Shown here piece after piece: positions 32,395 through 43,479 of a DNA stretch of 64,000 nucleotides (its first letter is position 1; each line of letters opens with the position of its first letter). Source of the DNA: Sthenelais limicola (Eukaryota; Annelida; Polychaeta; Phyllodocida; Sigalionidae). A program made the translations under genes and the position numbers. The stretch lies in the NCBI GenBank assembly GCA_942159475.1, contig OW804094.1, positions 16,117,708 to 16,181,707 of the forward strand, read 5' to 3'. A model generated the notes under the pieces. The model did no database searches, was not told where the DNA came from, and worked only from the letters and a program-made list of their open reading frames with translations.

Positions 32395-33140
32395 GGGAGA
32401 GAAAGGTAGAGACAAAAAGAGAAGTGGAGAGAGAGAGGGTGAAGAGAGAAAGGTAGATAGAGAGAGGAAGAGAAGTGGAGAGATAGAGGGTGAAAAGAGA
32501 AGGGGGTAGAGAGAGGGAGAGAAAAGGAGTTGTATTTAGAGAAAGCGAGTGGAAATTAAGGAACGAGACTGACAGATAGAGAGAGAAGTAGAGAGTGGAA
32601 ATTAAGGAACGAGAAGGACAGATAGGGAGAGAGGTAGAGAGATGGAAAGACAGGATAAGAGAGGCAGAGGGAGAGAAAATGAGATATATTGAGAGAAAGC
32701 GAGAGGAAAGGGGTGAGAATGACAAAAGGAGAGAGAGAGAGGCAGAGAGAGAAAAGAGACACAGAGGCCAGGAAGGGGGATGGGCAGATAGATGATGATG
32801 CTGTAAGTGAGGGACAGAAGGAGGTGAAGGAGAGTGAGAGAAGAGAGAGAGGGAGGCAAAGGTAGAGAGAAGAGAAGCAGAGAACGAGGGCGAGGGGAGA
32901 AGGGAGGTAGAGAGGGGTAGAGTAAACGAGTGAGAAAGTGAGAGGAAAGGAAAGAGTGAGAGAGAAATAAAAAGAAAAGACTGTAGAAGAGAGGGAGAAA
33001 GAGAGAAATGAGAGAGGACAGAAAGAGGGGAAAGAGAGATTAATGATAGTGCAGTGAGCGAGTGGTAGAAGAAGAGGAGAATGAAGGAGAGTAAGAAAAG
33101 AAAGGGAAAGAGGGAAACCAACACAAAGAGAAAGAGGCAC
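32395..33140. repeat. 750-bp purine-rich (GA) tract with higher-order repeats
   Basis: GAGAGAG-rich. A GGAAATTAAGGAACGAGA block repeats at about 32551 and 32592, and a GATGATGCTGTAAGTGAG-type block recurs at about 32323, 32795 and 33040. The Ser/Leu-rich minus ORFs up to 248 aa are shadows of the tract. Triplex (H-DNA) potential. Confidence 0.9.
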
Positions 33141-33239
33141 AGGCCATGAAGGTGCTTAAATCATGACCTCTTCTGTGGTTGGAGGGTGTGTGTCTGATGA
33201 ATGGAACAGCATGATGGATGGGTTAAGCCTATTCACAAC

Positions 33240-33476
33240 TGGGTCAGATTGTTAGAAAATGTAAAATTCACCTTCACTCATCCTCTCAAATAACCCTAAT
33301 TGAAGTGAAAAGTGACGTCCAAAATGCAGTTTCACCCAATAAAAGAGATGTGTTTAATCAATACAATGCCAAAGATACTCTGATATACCCATTATTTATA
33401 TTTTTTCTGTCTAATTAAACAGAAGTTACCAAATTTGTAGAGCTGCCGATTGTGCATTTTCTGAAAATCTGACCCA
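33240..33476 (+). mobile_element. Family A4 MITE
   Basis: A4 interior (AATGCCAAAGATACTCTGAT); ends TGGGTCAGATTGTTAGAAAA and TTTTCTGAAAATCTGACCCA. Confidence 0.92.
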
Positions 33477-34102
33477 ACTAATTATTCACTCAATCAAACA
33501 AAGATTTCCTCGCCTCTTGTATTCCTTAACAGCTGGGAGAATATGGCGCAACCAGAAGTATTTTGACAAAAAGAAACCTGTATGAAATGCCACCATTTTG
33601 AATTTTCAGTTCCCTTTGCATCAGGGACTTGTACCAAAATGATTAAAAATGAATTTCGGTGTGACTTGGACCAGGGTTCAAATAGAATTAGAATTAGAGT
33701 TAGAATGGTTAGAATGGTAAAAATTACGTGAATAGATTATATGTATAATGTATGAAGAATAAATAGGAGTAAAAAGAAATAAAAAAAATGAGTAGGCCTA
33801 TAAGATACATTGATAGAACCTGATGAGATTGTGGTACAAGGGACACTATTGCACTGTCCGAGATCTTTGTTTTTTCAAGGCCCACGAGCTGATAGGAGAG
33901 TGGATTACAAAAAACAAAAACATAGAGGACAGTGTAATAGTGTACTGCGTACCACATTCGAATTTACATTCTATATTTACTCCCACGTTGCTATGCTTAC
34001 CTATTATGGCTATATCTACTGGGGACAGGAAGTCATACCACTCGCGTGGAACTGGTGCAAATTACTACACTACTCCCGCCCATACACATAGCATGTGGTA
34101 CA
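33477..34102. other. Unassigned spacer
   Basis: A short AGAATTAGAGTTAGAATGGT tandem lies at about 33685-33720. Overlapping open frames of 77-131 aa have no domain and run into family A. Confidence 0.4.
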
Positions 34103-34339
34103 TGGGTCAGATTGTCAGAAAATGTACAAATCACCTTCACAAATCCTTCCAAATAACCCAAATTTCCGACGAAAATAAAGTTCAAAATACAGTTCAACCT
34201 AATCAAACAGATTGCTAGAATCAATGCAATGCCGAATATACCCGAATTTACCTAGTATTGACCAAATTGCAGCCTAATTTAGCCTAATGTACTAAATGTG
34301 TACAGCTGTCAATTGTACATTTTCTGAAAATCTGACCCA
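34103..34339 (+). mobile_element. Family A3 MITE
   Basis: Full length; ends TGGGTCAGATTGTCAGAAAA and TTTTCTGAAAATCTGACCCA. Confidence 0.92.
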
Positions 34340-34697
34340 CATACTTCAACGTGGAGTAAAATCTTATCGTGTATAGTGCAATGCACCCAATGTCTCTAGA
34401 ATGAGTCCCTAACCCAGCTCGTTTCGTAACCGTATCCAGTAAAACCTGTTGCCTCCGCTTCACTGTGGGGGAAAGGCGAGGAGGGTCATTGGAGGAGAGA
34501 GAATGATAACTCAGGCAGTAAGACCTGCTGCAGTTTCCTATCTCAGGTATCCTGGCTTCAAAATACTATCCCACCCATGGTGAAAATAGGTCTTTGGTAG
34601 GTCCTGGGTGAAAATGAGTCCTTCCTTGGAGGGAAGTAGAGATATGTGACCTACAATGCTTTGGGGGCAAGGACTTCTCTTACTGGGGCACCAGGAG
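34340..34697. other. Unassigned spacer
   Basis: No recognised element. Confidence 0.4.
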
Positions 34698-34712
34698 AGT
34701 CAAGGGTATCTT

Positions 34713-34785
34713 CTTTTTTTTTTGTTTTAAAGGTTTTTATTCACAATATCCTGCCGTCGAGGCTCTTACAATTCTAAGACACGAT
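34713..34785 (-). mobile_element. 73-bp retroposon stub with 15-bp target duplication
   Basis: AGTCAAGGGTATCTT occurs on both sides (34698-34712 and 34786-34800). In reverse the insert ends GTGAATAAAAACCTTTAAAA then C and A11, as expected of a severely 5'-truncated LINE product. Confidence 0.9.
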
Positions 34786-34861
34786 AGTCAAGGGTATCTT
34801 AATTCCTATGATCTAAGAAGAGTTATAGTTTCTTCACATGGACAAATATTTCTGAGTAGCT

Positions 34862-35164
34862 AAATACAGGTTAACTAACGAGTTGGTTGAAGGAACGTGA
34901 ATACGGCATGAGTTGCATAGCATCGAATGCAATATTCTAAGCGACTGAAACCAACGAGTTAGTTATAACAGATTTATTATATATGCATTCAATCATGAAA
35001 ATAGAAAAAAATTGAGTCATACATTTAAATTCTACTGGTAATCTTAGTAAAAAAACGGATTGGGTGCCATGACAACCCCACTAAACCCCACTAAATCACT
35101 AGTGAAATACGCACTATGTGTAAATCACTCTCGATACGTTGTTTTCAGAGCAATGCGTGCATAA
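34862..35164 (+). repeat. Repeat J, copy 1
   Basis: About 300 bp colinear with 52060-52320 plus 53098-53125. The first 115 bp is a foldback (GGTTAACTAACGAGTTGGTT against AACCAACGAGTTAGTTATAA). Ends TTTCAGAGCAATGCGTGC, where a B fragment begins. Confidence 0.8.
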
Positions 35165-35356
35165 CAAAATCTATACGATGACCTTCGAAATGCATGGATA
35201 TATTTGATACAGCCTTGAAGTTTGGTATACATGTATATTCATGCTACAAACAGCGTTAAGCATTCCTAAAACTGAAAACATTCACACAAAGACATTATGT
35301 GAATAAAACACTTTGAAAAATATCAATTTTAACGATTTTCCTTAAAACACATCACA
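35165..35356 (+). mobile_element. Family B right-half fragment
   Basis: ACGATGACCTTCGAAATGCA to CCTTAAAACACATCACA; the left half is missing at the junction with J. Confidence 0.8.
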
Positions 35357-35417
35357 TTTGAGCGAGGTCCGATGAGAAGCAAGTATCAAAGCTGTAAGCA
35401 TGGAGAGTATTATACAT

Positions 35418-35655
35418 GTAGGTCAGATTTTCAGAAAATGTACAATTGGCAGATCAACAGATTTTGTAAACTCTGCTAAATTTGACTGAAACATGATAAA
35501 AACTGGACATATCTGAGTATATTCGCTATCGAGGTGATTCAAGGGATGTGTTTGGTTATGTTGAATTGTGTTTTGAGTCTCATTTTTGCATTAAATGCAG
35601 GTTATTAAAAAGGGCTTCTAAATGTGAATTGTGCATTTTCTGGAAATTCTACCCA
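35418..35655 (-). mobile_element. Family A5 MITE
   Basis: A5 interior (GAGGTGATTCAAGGGATGTG); right end TTTCTGGAAATTCTACCCA. Confidence 0.85.
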
Positions 35656-35846
35656 AGTAGCAGGAGGAGCAGCAGGAGGTACAGGTGCACATTGTCCTCC
35701 TGTTACCTCCCTTGTGCCTCCTGCTGATGGTGCTCCCATGGTGAGGTCAGTTGATGATGTTAAACCATTGCTTTATTAGTATAATTTACTTGTACAGAAG
35801 AGTGCCTGCTGGAAGCTTTCCTTCAATCACATGTTTTTCAAACATC

Positions 35847-36254
35847 TGTGATCTGTTTCATGAGAATGAGTCTCAAGTCACAAAATGGTATTTTCCAACC
35901 TGTTTTATTCACAAGATCTCTTTGTAGAAATGTTCCCATCTTTGGAGTATGTACCATTTAAAGTCGTCTGAATGCATTAACCGAATTTCAAGACAGTGTA
36001 TTAACCTAATTTATTAGCCTTGGTAATCTTATAGAGTAGGCCTATATTAGATTACTTTACTAGTAATGGTCCACCCAGAAATATTGCAATTCTTTTTTCA
36101 AAAATAAAACTATCAAACTTAAAATATAGAAATACTTATCATATGTCCTAGTGTTTACTACCATTGGAATCTGCTTGGTCTCGTCGTTTCAAATATGATC
36201 ACATCTCAAAATTTCATTTTGCTACTTGTGACTCATTTTGCTGTAACACATCAC
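35847..36254 (-). mobile_element. Family B MITE
   Basis: Ends TGTGATCTGTTTCATGAGAA and GCTGTAACACATCACA. Confidence 0.9.
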
Positions 36255-36403
36255 AAATGTAGATTACAAGTAAGTGGTATCAGGACATTAACCAAGATTA
36301 CAAGCTTGACCTTGTTACCAATGAGGAATAATAGTGAATGTATAAGAAGGTTGTAGTAGGCCAGAGTGACCTTGGGTTTAAATGATTAAGGTAGTGGCAC
36401 AAG

Positions 36404-36472
36404 GCACCCCCGGTAGCTCAGAAGGTGGAGCACTACAGAGGTCATAAGTTCAATTCCCTCCTGGGTTTGACA
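36404..36472 (+). repeat. tRNA-like (SINE or pseudo-tRNA) fragment
   Basis: GGTAGCTCAGAAGGTGGAGC matches a pol III A box with D arm, and TAAGTTCAATTCCC matches a B box (GTTCAATTC). Spacing between them is too short for an anticodon arm and the acceptor arms pair poorly, so it is not a functional tRNA. Confidence 0.4.
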
Positions 36473-36643
36473 TGGCTTTGATACTAAGGGTTATACTACA
36501 GAGCCCAATGTTAAAGCATTGGGTATATGACCTGTACGATTCCACTCTATGTGCATCTCTATACATGCACAAAGTCTATCCCCCAGCAAGTATGACCTTT
36601 TCCATTGATCATCAATGTATTTACCATTGTCTCTTTCTTGATA

Positions 36644-36880
36644 TGGGTCAGATCACTAGAAAATGTACACCTGGCAGCTCTACACATTTATGAAATTCTG
36701 CTAAATTAGGCTAAAAAGTAATAAATACCAGGTATATATGAGTAAATTTGGCATCGAGTTGATTCAAGGGATGTGTTAGGTTATGTTGACTTGTGTTTTG
36801 AGTCTCATTTCTGTATTGCATTCGGGTTATTTTGGAGTGTTTCTAAATGTGAATTGTGCATTTTCTGGTAATTTCACCCA
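36644..36880 (-). mobile_element. Family A5 MITE
   Basis: TA on both sides; ends TGGGTCAGATCACTAGAAAA and TTTTCTGGTAATTTCACCCA. Confidence 0.9.
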
Positions 36881-36968
36881 TATATATTCTGCATCGGTCA
36901 GAGGAGCCTCCTACACTCACTTCTCAGGTTCATCCTAGATTCAGGTGCCAGGGGAAGAATACAATTTA

Positions 36969-37388
36969 TGTGATGTGTTATAGGAAAATGAGTCACAAGT
37001 CACAGAAAATGAATTTTGAGATATTATTATATTTGAAAAGATAAGATCAACTGGAATCCAATGATAATAAACATGAAGGACGTCTAATAAGTATTTCTAT
37101 ATTCTATTTCATATTCTATATTTGATAATTATATTATTGAGTTTTGAAAAAAAAAGTTTTAGAGTGGGCATTCATGCTACTAAAATTGTTAAGCACCACA
37201 AAAATGAAAACATTCCCACAAAGACATTTTGTGAATAAAATACCAGGAACCCAGTGGAAGACTTGGAAATTAGGTTTCAAAACTGGGCCCCCCTTTTTGT
37301 AATCACCATTGATGCAATAACAAATGTTTTGAATTGAATTGAATTGAATAAAACACTTTGAAAAATAACACTTGTGATTCATTTTTGC
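36969..37388 (+). mobile_element. Family B MITE with retroposon insert, end lost
   Basis: Left end TGTGATGTGTTATAGGAAAA. The internal 290 bp is partly deleted, and an insert occupies 37242-37346. The right end stops at GATTCATTTTTGCAATC. Confidence 0.8.
37242..37346 (+). mobile_element. Short retroposon with (TTGAA)n tail
   Basis: Ends ATGTTTTGAATTGAATTGAA-TTGAAT inside a B copy. The same tail closes 55380-55672. Confidence 0.6.
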
Positions 37389-37471
37389 AATCCCCCTATT
37401 GTGGCGTGATACAGGTGTTTAGCATAGCGTCTTCTCTAGCCTGCTGGCAAAATACTCCCTACCTTATTACA

Positions 37472-37760
37472 TGGGTCAGATTTTCAGAAAATGTACAATA
37501 GGCAGCGGTACCCATTTAGTAAATTCTGCTAAATTAAGCTGCAATTTGGGCAAAACTAGGTGAATTCGAGTATATTCGGCATTGCATCGATTCTAGCAAT
37601 CTGTTTGGGTATGGTGAACTGTATTTTGAACTTGATTTTCATCTGAAATTTGGGTTATTTGAGAGGGTTGGGGAAGGTGAATTGTACATCTTGTAATCTA
37701 TCAGAACTTACTAATAAATGTATAGAGCTGCCAATTGTACATTTTCTGAAAATCTGACCC
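37472..37760. mobile_element. Family A chimera of two copies
   Basis: 37472-37689 is a reverse A3 copy lacking its right 18 bp. 37690-37760 is the right arm of a forward copy (CTATCAGAACTTACTAATAA to CTGAAAATCTGACCC). They join at TGTACATCTTGTAATC. Confidence 0.85.
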
Positions 37761-37847
37761 ACATACACACCGTCCAGGCCGACATTGCCATGGAGGAGGG
37801 TACTGGAGGACATCTACTTTGCTGTGCGTCGCACACAAACTGATAAT

Positions 37848-38087
37848 TGGGTCAGATTTTCAGAAAATGTACAATTGGCAGATCTACACGTACATTAAGG
37901 AAATTCTCCTAAATTAGGCTGAACAATGAAGAATACCGGGTATATCTGAATATAGTTGGTATCGCATTGATTTAAAGTATCAGTTCTGTTAGGTTAAACT
38001 GCATTTTGAAGCCCATTTTTGTCTAAAATGTGAGTTACTTGAGAGGATTGGTGAAGGCGAATTGTACATTTTCTGACAATCTGACCC
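37848..38087 (-). mobile_element. Family A1 MITE
   Basis: Ends TGGGTCAGATTTTCAGAAAA and TTTTCTGACAATCTGACCCA; flanked by AAT on both sides. Confidence 0.9.
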
Positions 38088-38130
38088 AATTAATCACCCA
38101 GCATGCAGCAGCAACGCTACCACCGCTCAC

Positions 38131-38146
38131 ACTGCCTCCTAGTGGT
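38131..38146 (-). promoter_or_regulatory. CTCF-like motif
   Basis: Reverse strand CCACTAGGAGGCAGTG, 13 of 14 positions of CCASYAGRKGGCRS. Motif evidence only. Confidence 0.3.
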
Positions 38147-38269
38147 AGCAGCGGAATATGACACTCTCCGCCTGGCAGTTGTGAAGGCATAACTATGAAA
38201 ACCTGTTGGTTATTCCCAATTTTTAGGTGCAGACAGAAACATGTCTTAATGGTTATTATCATTGTTCTT

Positions 38270-38611
38270 TAGGCCAAAAAAAAATAGGTGTGTTTCCGAT
38301 TTATCTGGCTGAAAACTAGGTTGGGGGGGGGTGGTAAGTTTTTTTTTTGTTATTTTTTTTTGTTTGGAAACCTCCCAGGAACTGAAAAAAATGTCTTTTT
38401 CATAACAATAGTTGTTTTGAACATAGGAAATGTGCCTTTTGACAGTTCCAGGTAAGGAAAACCCGTTTTCCTGCTTTTAAAACCTTTTTTTGTCAAAAAA
38501 TCCAAAAAAAGTAAGATATGATGGGGGAAAAATCAGGTATGGTAAATTTTTTTTAGGTAGGGTAAGGTTTTTCTAGGTAGGGGGGGGGGGGGGGGAATCG
38601 GAAACACACCT
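38270..38611. mobile_element. Inverted-repeat insert with 12-bp duplication
   Basis: ATCATTGTTCTT flanks both sides (38258-38269 and 38612-38623). Inside, ATAGGTGTGTTTCCGATT (38284-38301) is exactly inverted at 38596-38613. The core is T- and G-rich with runs of 9 and 17 G and repeated GGTAGGGTAAGG words. No ORF. The class is unclear: 12 bp is long for most DNA transposons. Confidence 0.75.
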
Positions 38612-38825
38612 ATCATTGTTCTTAATTTGTAGCATTGTGTACAACTGGAAGATGTAGTCTGTGTTGGTTCATAGTTCTTCCTCTGGTCGCCAGAAATAGA
38701 TAGAGGTAAATAACATGTTAAGACTATAGGATAGCAAAACCATGCAGCATAACGCCTAAATCTATTAAATATGATGCGCTTACGAGCTCAGAATGTCATT
38801 CGGATAGTATCCTACAGGTAGATTA

Positions 38826-38999
38826 TGTGATGTGTTACAGGATGACCTTCGAAACGCCATTTTGGACATAAATTATAATATGACTTAAAACGCTAAAATC
38901 TCCAAAAATCAGAACATTCCCATAAAAAGATGCTGTGAATAAATCCCTTTGGAAAGGATAAATCTTTCGACTTGTGACTCATTTCCCTGAATCACATCA
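38826..38999 (+). mobile_element. Family B internal-deletion derivative
   Basis: The end TGTGATGTGTTACAGG joins directly to ATGACCTTCGAAACGCCA, removing the left 220 bp. The right end CCCTGAATCACATCA is kept. Confidence 0.85.
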
Positions 39000-39180
39000 T
39001 ATAAATTAGCGATAATTATGGTTGGGAATTGTATCTTCATATTTATCACACTAAGCTACTACTGGATAATCAGAGAAGACTATTGAAATATTTAAAAACA
39101 TATTAATGAGGCTAGGGTCGTTTTATTAATAATAATTAAGCCGTTCCTTTAGACGCTTTTTAAAAGTATATATTGTATAA

Positions 39181-39554
39181 GGGTCAGATTTTCAGAAAAT
39201 GTACAATCGGCAGCTCTACACATTTCGTAAATTCTGCTAATTTGGACTGAAATGTTGCCAATGCTAGGTATATCTAAATATATTTGGTATTTAGTTGATT
39301 AAGAATACATGTTTGGCTATTTTCGCCATTTTCGAAATTGGACAATCGGCAGCTCTACACATTTAGTAAATTCAGCTAAATTAGACTGAAAAATGATAAA
39401 CGATTGGTATATCTGAGTATATTTAGTATTGCCTTGATTAGAAATATCTGTTTGGTTATGGTAAACGGAATTTTGAACTTGATTTTTGTCTTAAACTTGG
39501 GTTATATGAGAGGATTGTGGAAGGCGAATTGTACATTTTCTGGCGATCTAACCC
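39181..39554 (-). mobile_element. Two partial family A copies in tandem
   Basis: 39181-39341 is a left two-thirds copy. 39343-39554 starts again at ACAATCGGCAGCTCTACACA and runs to the right end CTGGCGATCTAACCCA. The junction ATTTTCGAAATTGGACAATC lacks the outer 20 bp. Confidence 0.85.
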
Positions 39555-39865
39555 ATATATTGCTGCATAATATACCTGGGTGTAGTATTATAGGATGATT
39601 ATAACTAGTAATCACTAATCAGCAGGATGCCTCAGATCAGATAAGAAATGTATGACAGCCTACTTCGCTAATAGGTTTCCTTGCCTAAGGCTCGGCCTTT
39701 TGTATGGGAATATAATGACATTTTGCGGTCTTAAGGGTGGTCTTCACTGGCTGCGGTAAGCTCTGCGGTAAGCCTTGCGATGGTTTGTGCTGGTTCTGTA
39801 GATGGTGAGGAATGACATGTCCTCTCCAGCGTGCTGAACTTTGTTTGAACTATGCACATCATATA
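39555..39865. other. Unassigned spacer
   Basis: No recognised element. Confidence 0.4.
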
Positions 39866-40080
39866 GGGGTAACATTTTCAGAAAATGCCCAATCTACAGT
39901 TCTACACATCTCGCAAATTCTGCTAAATTAGAGTGAAAAACGATAAATACTGAGTATATCTGAGTGTATTCTGTATTGTATTTATTCAATAAATCTGTTT
40001 GGTTGTGTTGAACTGTATTTCGAACCTGATTTGAGAGGATTTGTGAAGGCGAATTGTACGTTTTCTGACAATTTGACCCA
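39866..40080 (-). mobile_element. Family A2 MITE with 20-bp deletion
   Basis: Ends GGGGTAACATTTTCAGAAAA and TTTTCTGACAATTTGACCCA. The TCTTAAATTTGGGTTA segment is missing between GAACCTGATT and TGAGAGGA. Confidence 0.85.
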
Positions 40081-40196
40081 TAGGTACGAGTACCTGAATC
40101 TCTCATTCTCTGCCTGTGTTTTGTGGGGGCGGAACAACACACACACGTTGATTGTTTCTCATTGCGGGCGCTGGGTAGGCGTTTCTTAAAGCTATA

Positions 40197-40396
40197 TGGG
40201 TCAGATTTTCAGAAAATATACAATTGGCAGCTGTATAGATTTGATAAATTCTGCTAAATTAGGCTGCAATTTGGCCAATACTAGGTAAATTCGACTATAG
40301 TCAGCATTGCATTGATTCTAGCAATCTGTTTGGATTGGTTAAAATGTATTTTGAACTTTATTCTCGTCTGAAATTTGAGTTGTTTGATAGGATCTG
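40197..40396 (-). mobile_element. Family A3 MITE, right end lost
   Basis: Left end TGGGTCAGATTTTCAGAAAA; fades out at GAGTTGTTTGATAGGATCTG. Confidence 0.8.
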
Positions 40397-41180
40397 TATC
40401 CATCTGAATGTTTTGGTTTTTTAAATACATTGTATTGAGCACATTTTCATGATACATGATAATCTCATGATAGCCTACTTAAGGAAAACATAATTTTGAT
40501 ACTGAGTAGGCGAAACGAAGAAATACAATATTTAAGCCTTTTTAACAATGTTTGTCGAGTTTATCTATATGAGAGAGAATAATCTTGAATGTTATCTGAT
40601 CAGAATTTGTTATGGTTATATACAAGCAACTTTATTTCCATTTGTTTATACAATCAACACCAATAACAGTTAGAAAGTGTTCTATATGGAAATTTATATG
40701 TTTCATTCTTTTCATTTTCATTTTCATTAAATATTTCCTAAAGAATACATCTTAGTTCATTTATTCATAACTCAAATTATACAAAACATAACCAATATCT
40801 CTTCTCTTTTATTTTCATGCTAGTATTTAAACTGACGGCCCCGACGATTTATTTTTGAATAACACGAAGAAACATGTTTGGGCCAGTTTTTGTTCAACAC
40901 ACATTGGAATCAGGATTGAGGCAGCAGAAATAGAAACAAACTCCAACTTCTGTAGTGGGCCTATTTATCACCTCCAAACACAAAAACACTAAAAACGATC
41001 ATGGCCTCGGAAATGTCCCCACCTGTTGATAAAACGCCGCAAATTAAGCAACTTATTTGATATAAGATCACCTCATCCGTATATATCAATTCACAGTACA
41101 GATAAGGGCACCAGTAAACCCGGCTCTTGTGTATTTTTCTTTGCCGGGGGAGATAGTTATAGGTAACCTCACTGTATGGC
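40397..41180. other. Unassigned AT-rich spacer
   Basis: No recognised element. The 252-aa minus open frame (41719-40961) starts in this region's CpG-rich neighbour and has no ATG at its upstream end. Confidence 0.4.
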
Positions 41181-41199
41181 TGCCGTATTTGTGCAAGAG

Positions 41200-42390
41200 A
41201 ATCCTTTCCCCTCGGGCAGCGATTCTTTGGTATTTTCTCTCCTGCCGTAAATGTCAAGAACCATAAGTAGCTAATCAGCGTCGGCAGCCCCATGTCTCGC
41301 CAACCTGCTAACTCTATGGTTTCAGCTGAGCGCAAAGTTCCCAACTTGCAAATGCTTCTCCGGTCTCGAGCGCGTGTGGCACGTGCTTTCTCGCGAGAGA
41401 AGCTCCTTCTGCGGGTTTCAACGAGCAGACGACATTGTAGGAGGACGTGTTTGGGCGCCATTAACCTCTCCTGACCCCCGACCTTCACCCTGCCGCTCCA
41501 GAAGGGATTCCTCGTCATTTGCCCGCGTGTCCTTTGCCTCTGCCGCAAGGATTCCCGCAAGGCATGATCAGGACTTAGGGTTAAGGTAGGATGACACTGC
41601 ATCCACCGCGCCACCTGTTGGATCCTCTCAGAGTCGGACTCACTTAGCGTCTGACCGCCAGGCGCGCTAACTCCTCGCGACACGTCAATATCTACGACGT
41701 CCTCAAGGGCTGTCACCACCGCGACGCGTAGCGCATCACCATGACGACGGCGACGCTAGTGACGTCATACTTCAGCCTCACTTTTGGCTCTCAGACGCTC
41801 CCCAAGCAACCGCGTGTGACAGATTCAAGCAATGGAAGCTTGTTGGGCCGGCCCCTGACACATTTGCGCACTTTGAGTCGGTCCCCATCAGCAGTCGTCC
41901 TTTCAGCAGCAATGACATTGCCAGTTGCTAAGACCGAGAGAGAGCAGACGACCACCTAGGTGCATAAATTGGACTGACATTTAATTTTGGCGCCAGTTTT
42001 GTCGCACCTTAGTGCACCAGCCGTTGGCCTCTGCAGGAAAGTAATTGAGTGTGCGGGCGCTGTGGCTAGGTGGCGTTGTTAACAGCCCTGCCCTTGATGA
42101 CAAGCGACATCTGGCGGACAACTCGGAGGCAAACTCAGCGCGTCTTAATTGGTGACAACCAGGCGTCGCCACTGTAGCGCGGCATAAAGATGGCGGGCTA
42201 AAACACGCGCGTAAATCAAGTTCACGCTATGAGTGCCGCGCGACAAAATGCTAGAGCAAAGTTGGCTGCGAGCAGATTGCAGTGGTACGAGCTGGAATGA
42301 GCTGCTCCCGTGGACTGTAGGGCTGGAGGCACCGCCAACTACCTGTGTTCCTTTTGGCATTGCTTCACACAAGTCAGCAAACATGCTATA
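41200..42390. promoter_or_regulatory. CpG-rich island, candidate promoter
   Basis: About 1.2 kb of GC- and CpG-rich DNA in an AT-rich, repeat-free gap. It contains a perfect CRE TGACGTCA (41760-41767), AAGATGGCGGGC resembling YY1 (about 42187), and a TCGCGAGAGA word (41391). An open minus frame (first ATG at 41602, reading MQCHPTLTLSPDHALRESLR) might be an exon but has no domain. Direction and gene unknown. Confidence 0.45.
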
Positions 42391-42400
42391 AATGCACTCA

Positions 42401-42641
42401 TGGGTCAGATTTCCAGAAAATGTGCAATTGGCAGCTCTACACATTTAGGAAATTCCACTAAATAAGGCTGAAAAATGATGAATACCTGGTATAATTATGT
42501 GAGTCTATTTGGTACCTTATTGATTTAAAGTGTCAGTTCTGTTATGTTAAACTGAATTTTGAAGCTCATTTTTGTCTTAAATAAGGGTTATTTGAGAGGA
42601 TTAGTGAAGGCGAATTGTACAATTTCTGACAATCTGACCCT
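42401..42641 (-). mobile_element. Family A1 MITE
   Basis: Ends TGGGTCAGATTTCCAGAAAA and TTTCTGACAATCTGACCC. Confidence 0.9.
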
Positions 42642-42685
42642 CATAGGGTAACTGCACTGGTTACCTATAATAGTGTGCGACCATG

Positions 42686-42921
42686 TAGTTCAGATTCTCA
42701 GAAAATGTACAATTGGCAACTCTGCACATTTGGGAAATTCTCCTAAATTGGGCTGAAAAATGAAGAATACCAGATATATCTGAGTATATTTGGTATCGCA
42801 TTGATTTAAAGTATCTGTTTGTTATGTTAAACTGCACTTTGAAGCTGATTTCTGGCTTAAATGTGGACTATTTGAGAGGATTGGTGAAGGCGAATTGTAC
42901 ATTTTCTGAAAATCTGACCCA
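42686..42921 (-). mobile_element. Family A1 MITE
   Basis: Left end TAGTTCAGATTCTCAGAAAA; right end TTTTCTGAAAATCTGACCCA. Confidence 0.9.
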
Positions 42922-42951
42922 TGTAGGCCTACTATTCCCAGTGCTATATGT

Positions 42952-43137
42952 GATGTGTCACAAGGAAAATGAGTCATAAGTCGCCCAAAATGGATTTTGA
43001 GATATTATTATATTTGAAAAGATGAGATGAAGCTCTACCAATGATGGTAAAGATGAAGGACATCTAAGAAGTGTTTCTATAATTATTTTAAGTTTGCAAT
43101 ATTTTCTGGGTGGGCAATTGCCAGGAAAGTAGCTAAA
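42952..43137 (+). mobile_element. Family B left part, arm of a palindrome
   Basis: TGTGATGTGTCACAAGGAAA to CCAGGAAAGTAGCTAAA, with an internal deletion. Its last 19 bp recur inverted at 43478-43497. Confidence 0.85.
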
Positions 43138-43479
43138 TGGGTGAGTTCGTCAGAAAATGTACAATTCATCTACACCAATTCTTTCAATTAACCCTAATTT
43201 AAGTGAAAAGTGACGTTCAAAATGCAGTTTACACAATGAAAGAGACATTTTCAATCTGACAACACAATGCCAAAGATTGATATTTTAAGTTTGCAATATT
43301 TTCTGAGTGGCAATTACAGAAAAATTATAAAGAATGGGTATATCAGACCATCATTGGCATTGTGTTGATTAAGAATATCTCTTTCTTTGTGTTAAACTGT
43401 ATTTTGAACGTCACTTTTCACTTAAATATGGGTTATTTGAAAGGTGAGTTGTACATTTTCTGACGATCTCACGCATTTA
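43138..43479. mobile_element. Inverted duplication of a family A4 half
   Basis: 43138-43276 is the left part of A4 in forward orientation. 43277-43310 is a B scrap (GATATTTTAAGTTTGCAATA). 43311-43479 is the same A4 part inverted. Together with B arms outside, this makes a palindrome of about 380 bp with a 30-60 bp centre. Confidence 0.85.

Noticed and set aside
32378..33140. Ser/Leu-rich minus-strand ORFs of 194 and 248 aa resembling membrane proteins
   Set aside because: Reverse translation of a GA tract; hydrophobicity comes from CTC/TCT codons.
36404..36472. Functional tRNA gene
   Set aside because: A and B boxes are present but there is no room for an anticodon arm and the acceptor stem does not pair.
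40961..41719. 252-aa minus ORF in the CpG island
   Set aside because: Begins with GTG, an in-frame TAG lies about 30 codons upstream, and no domain or splice evidence exists. Kept only as a possible exon from the ATG at 41602.
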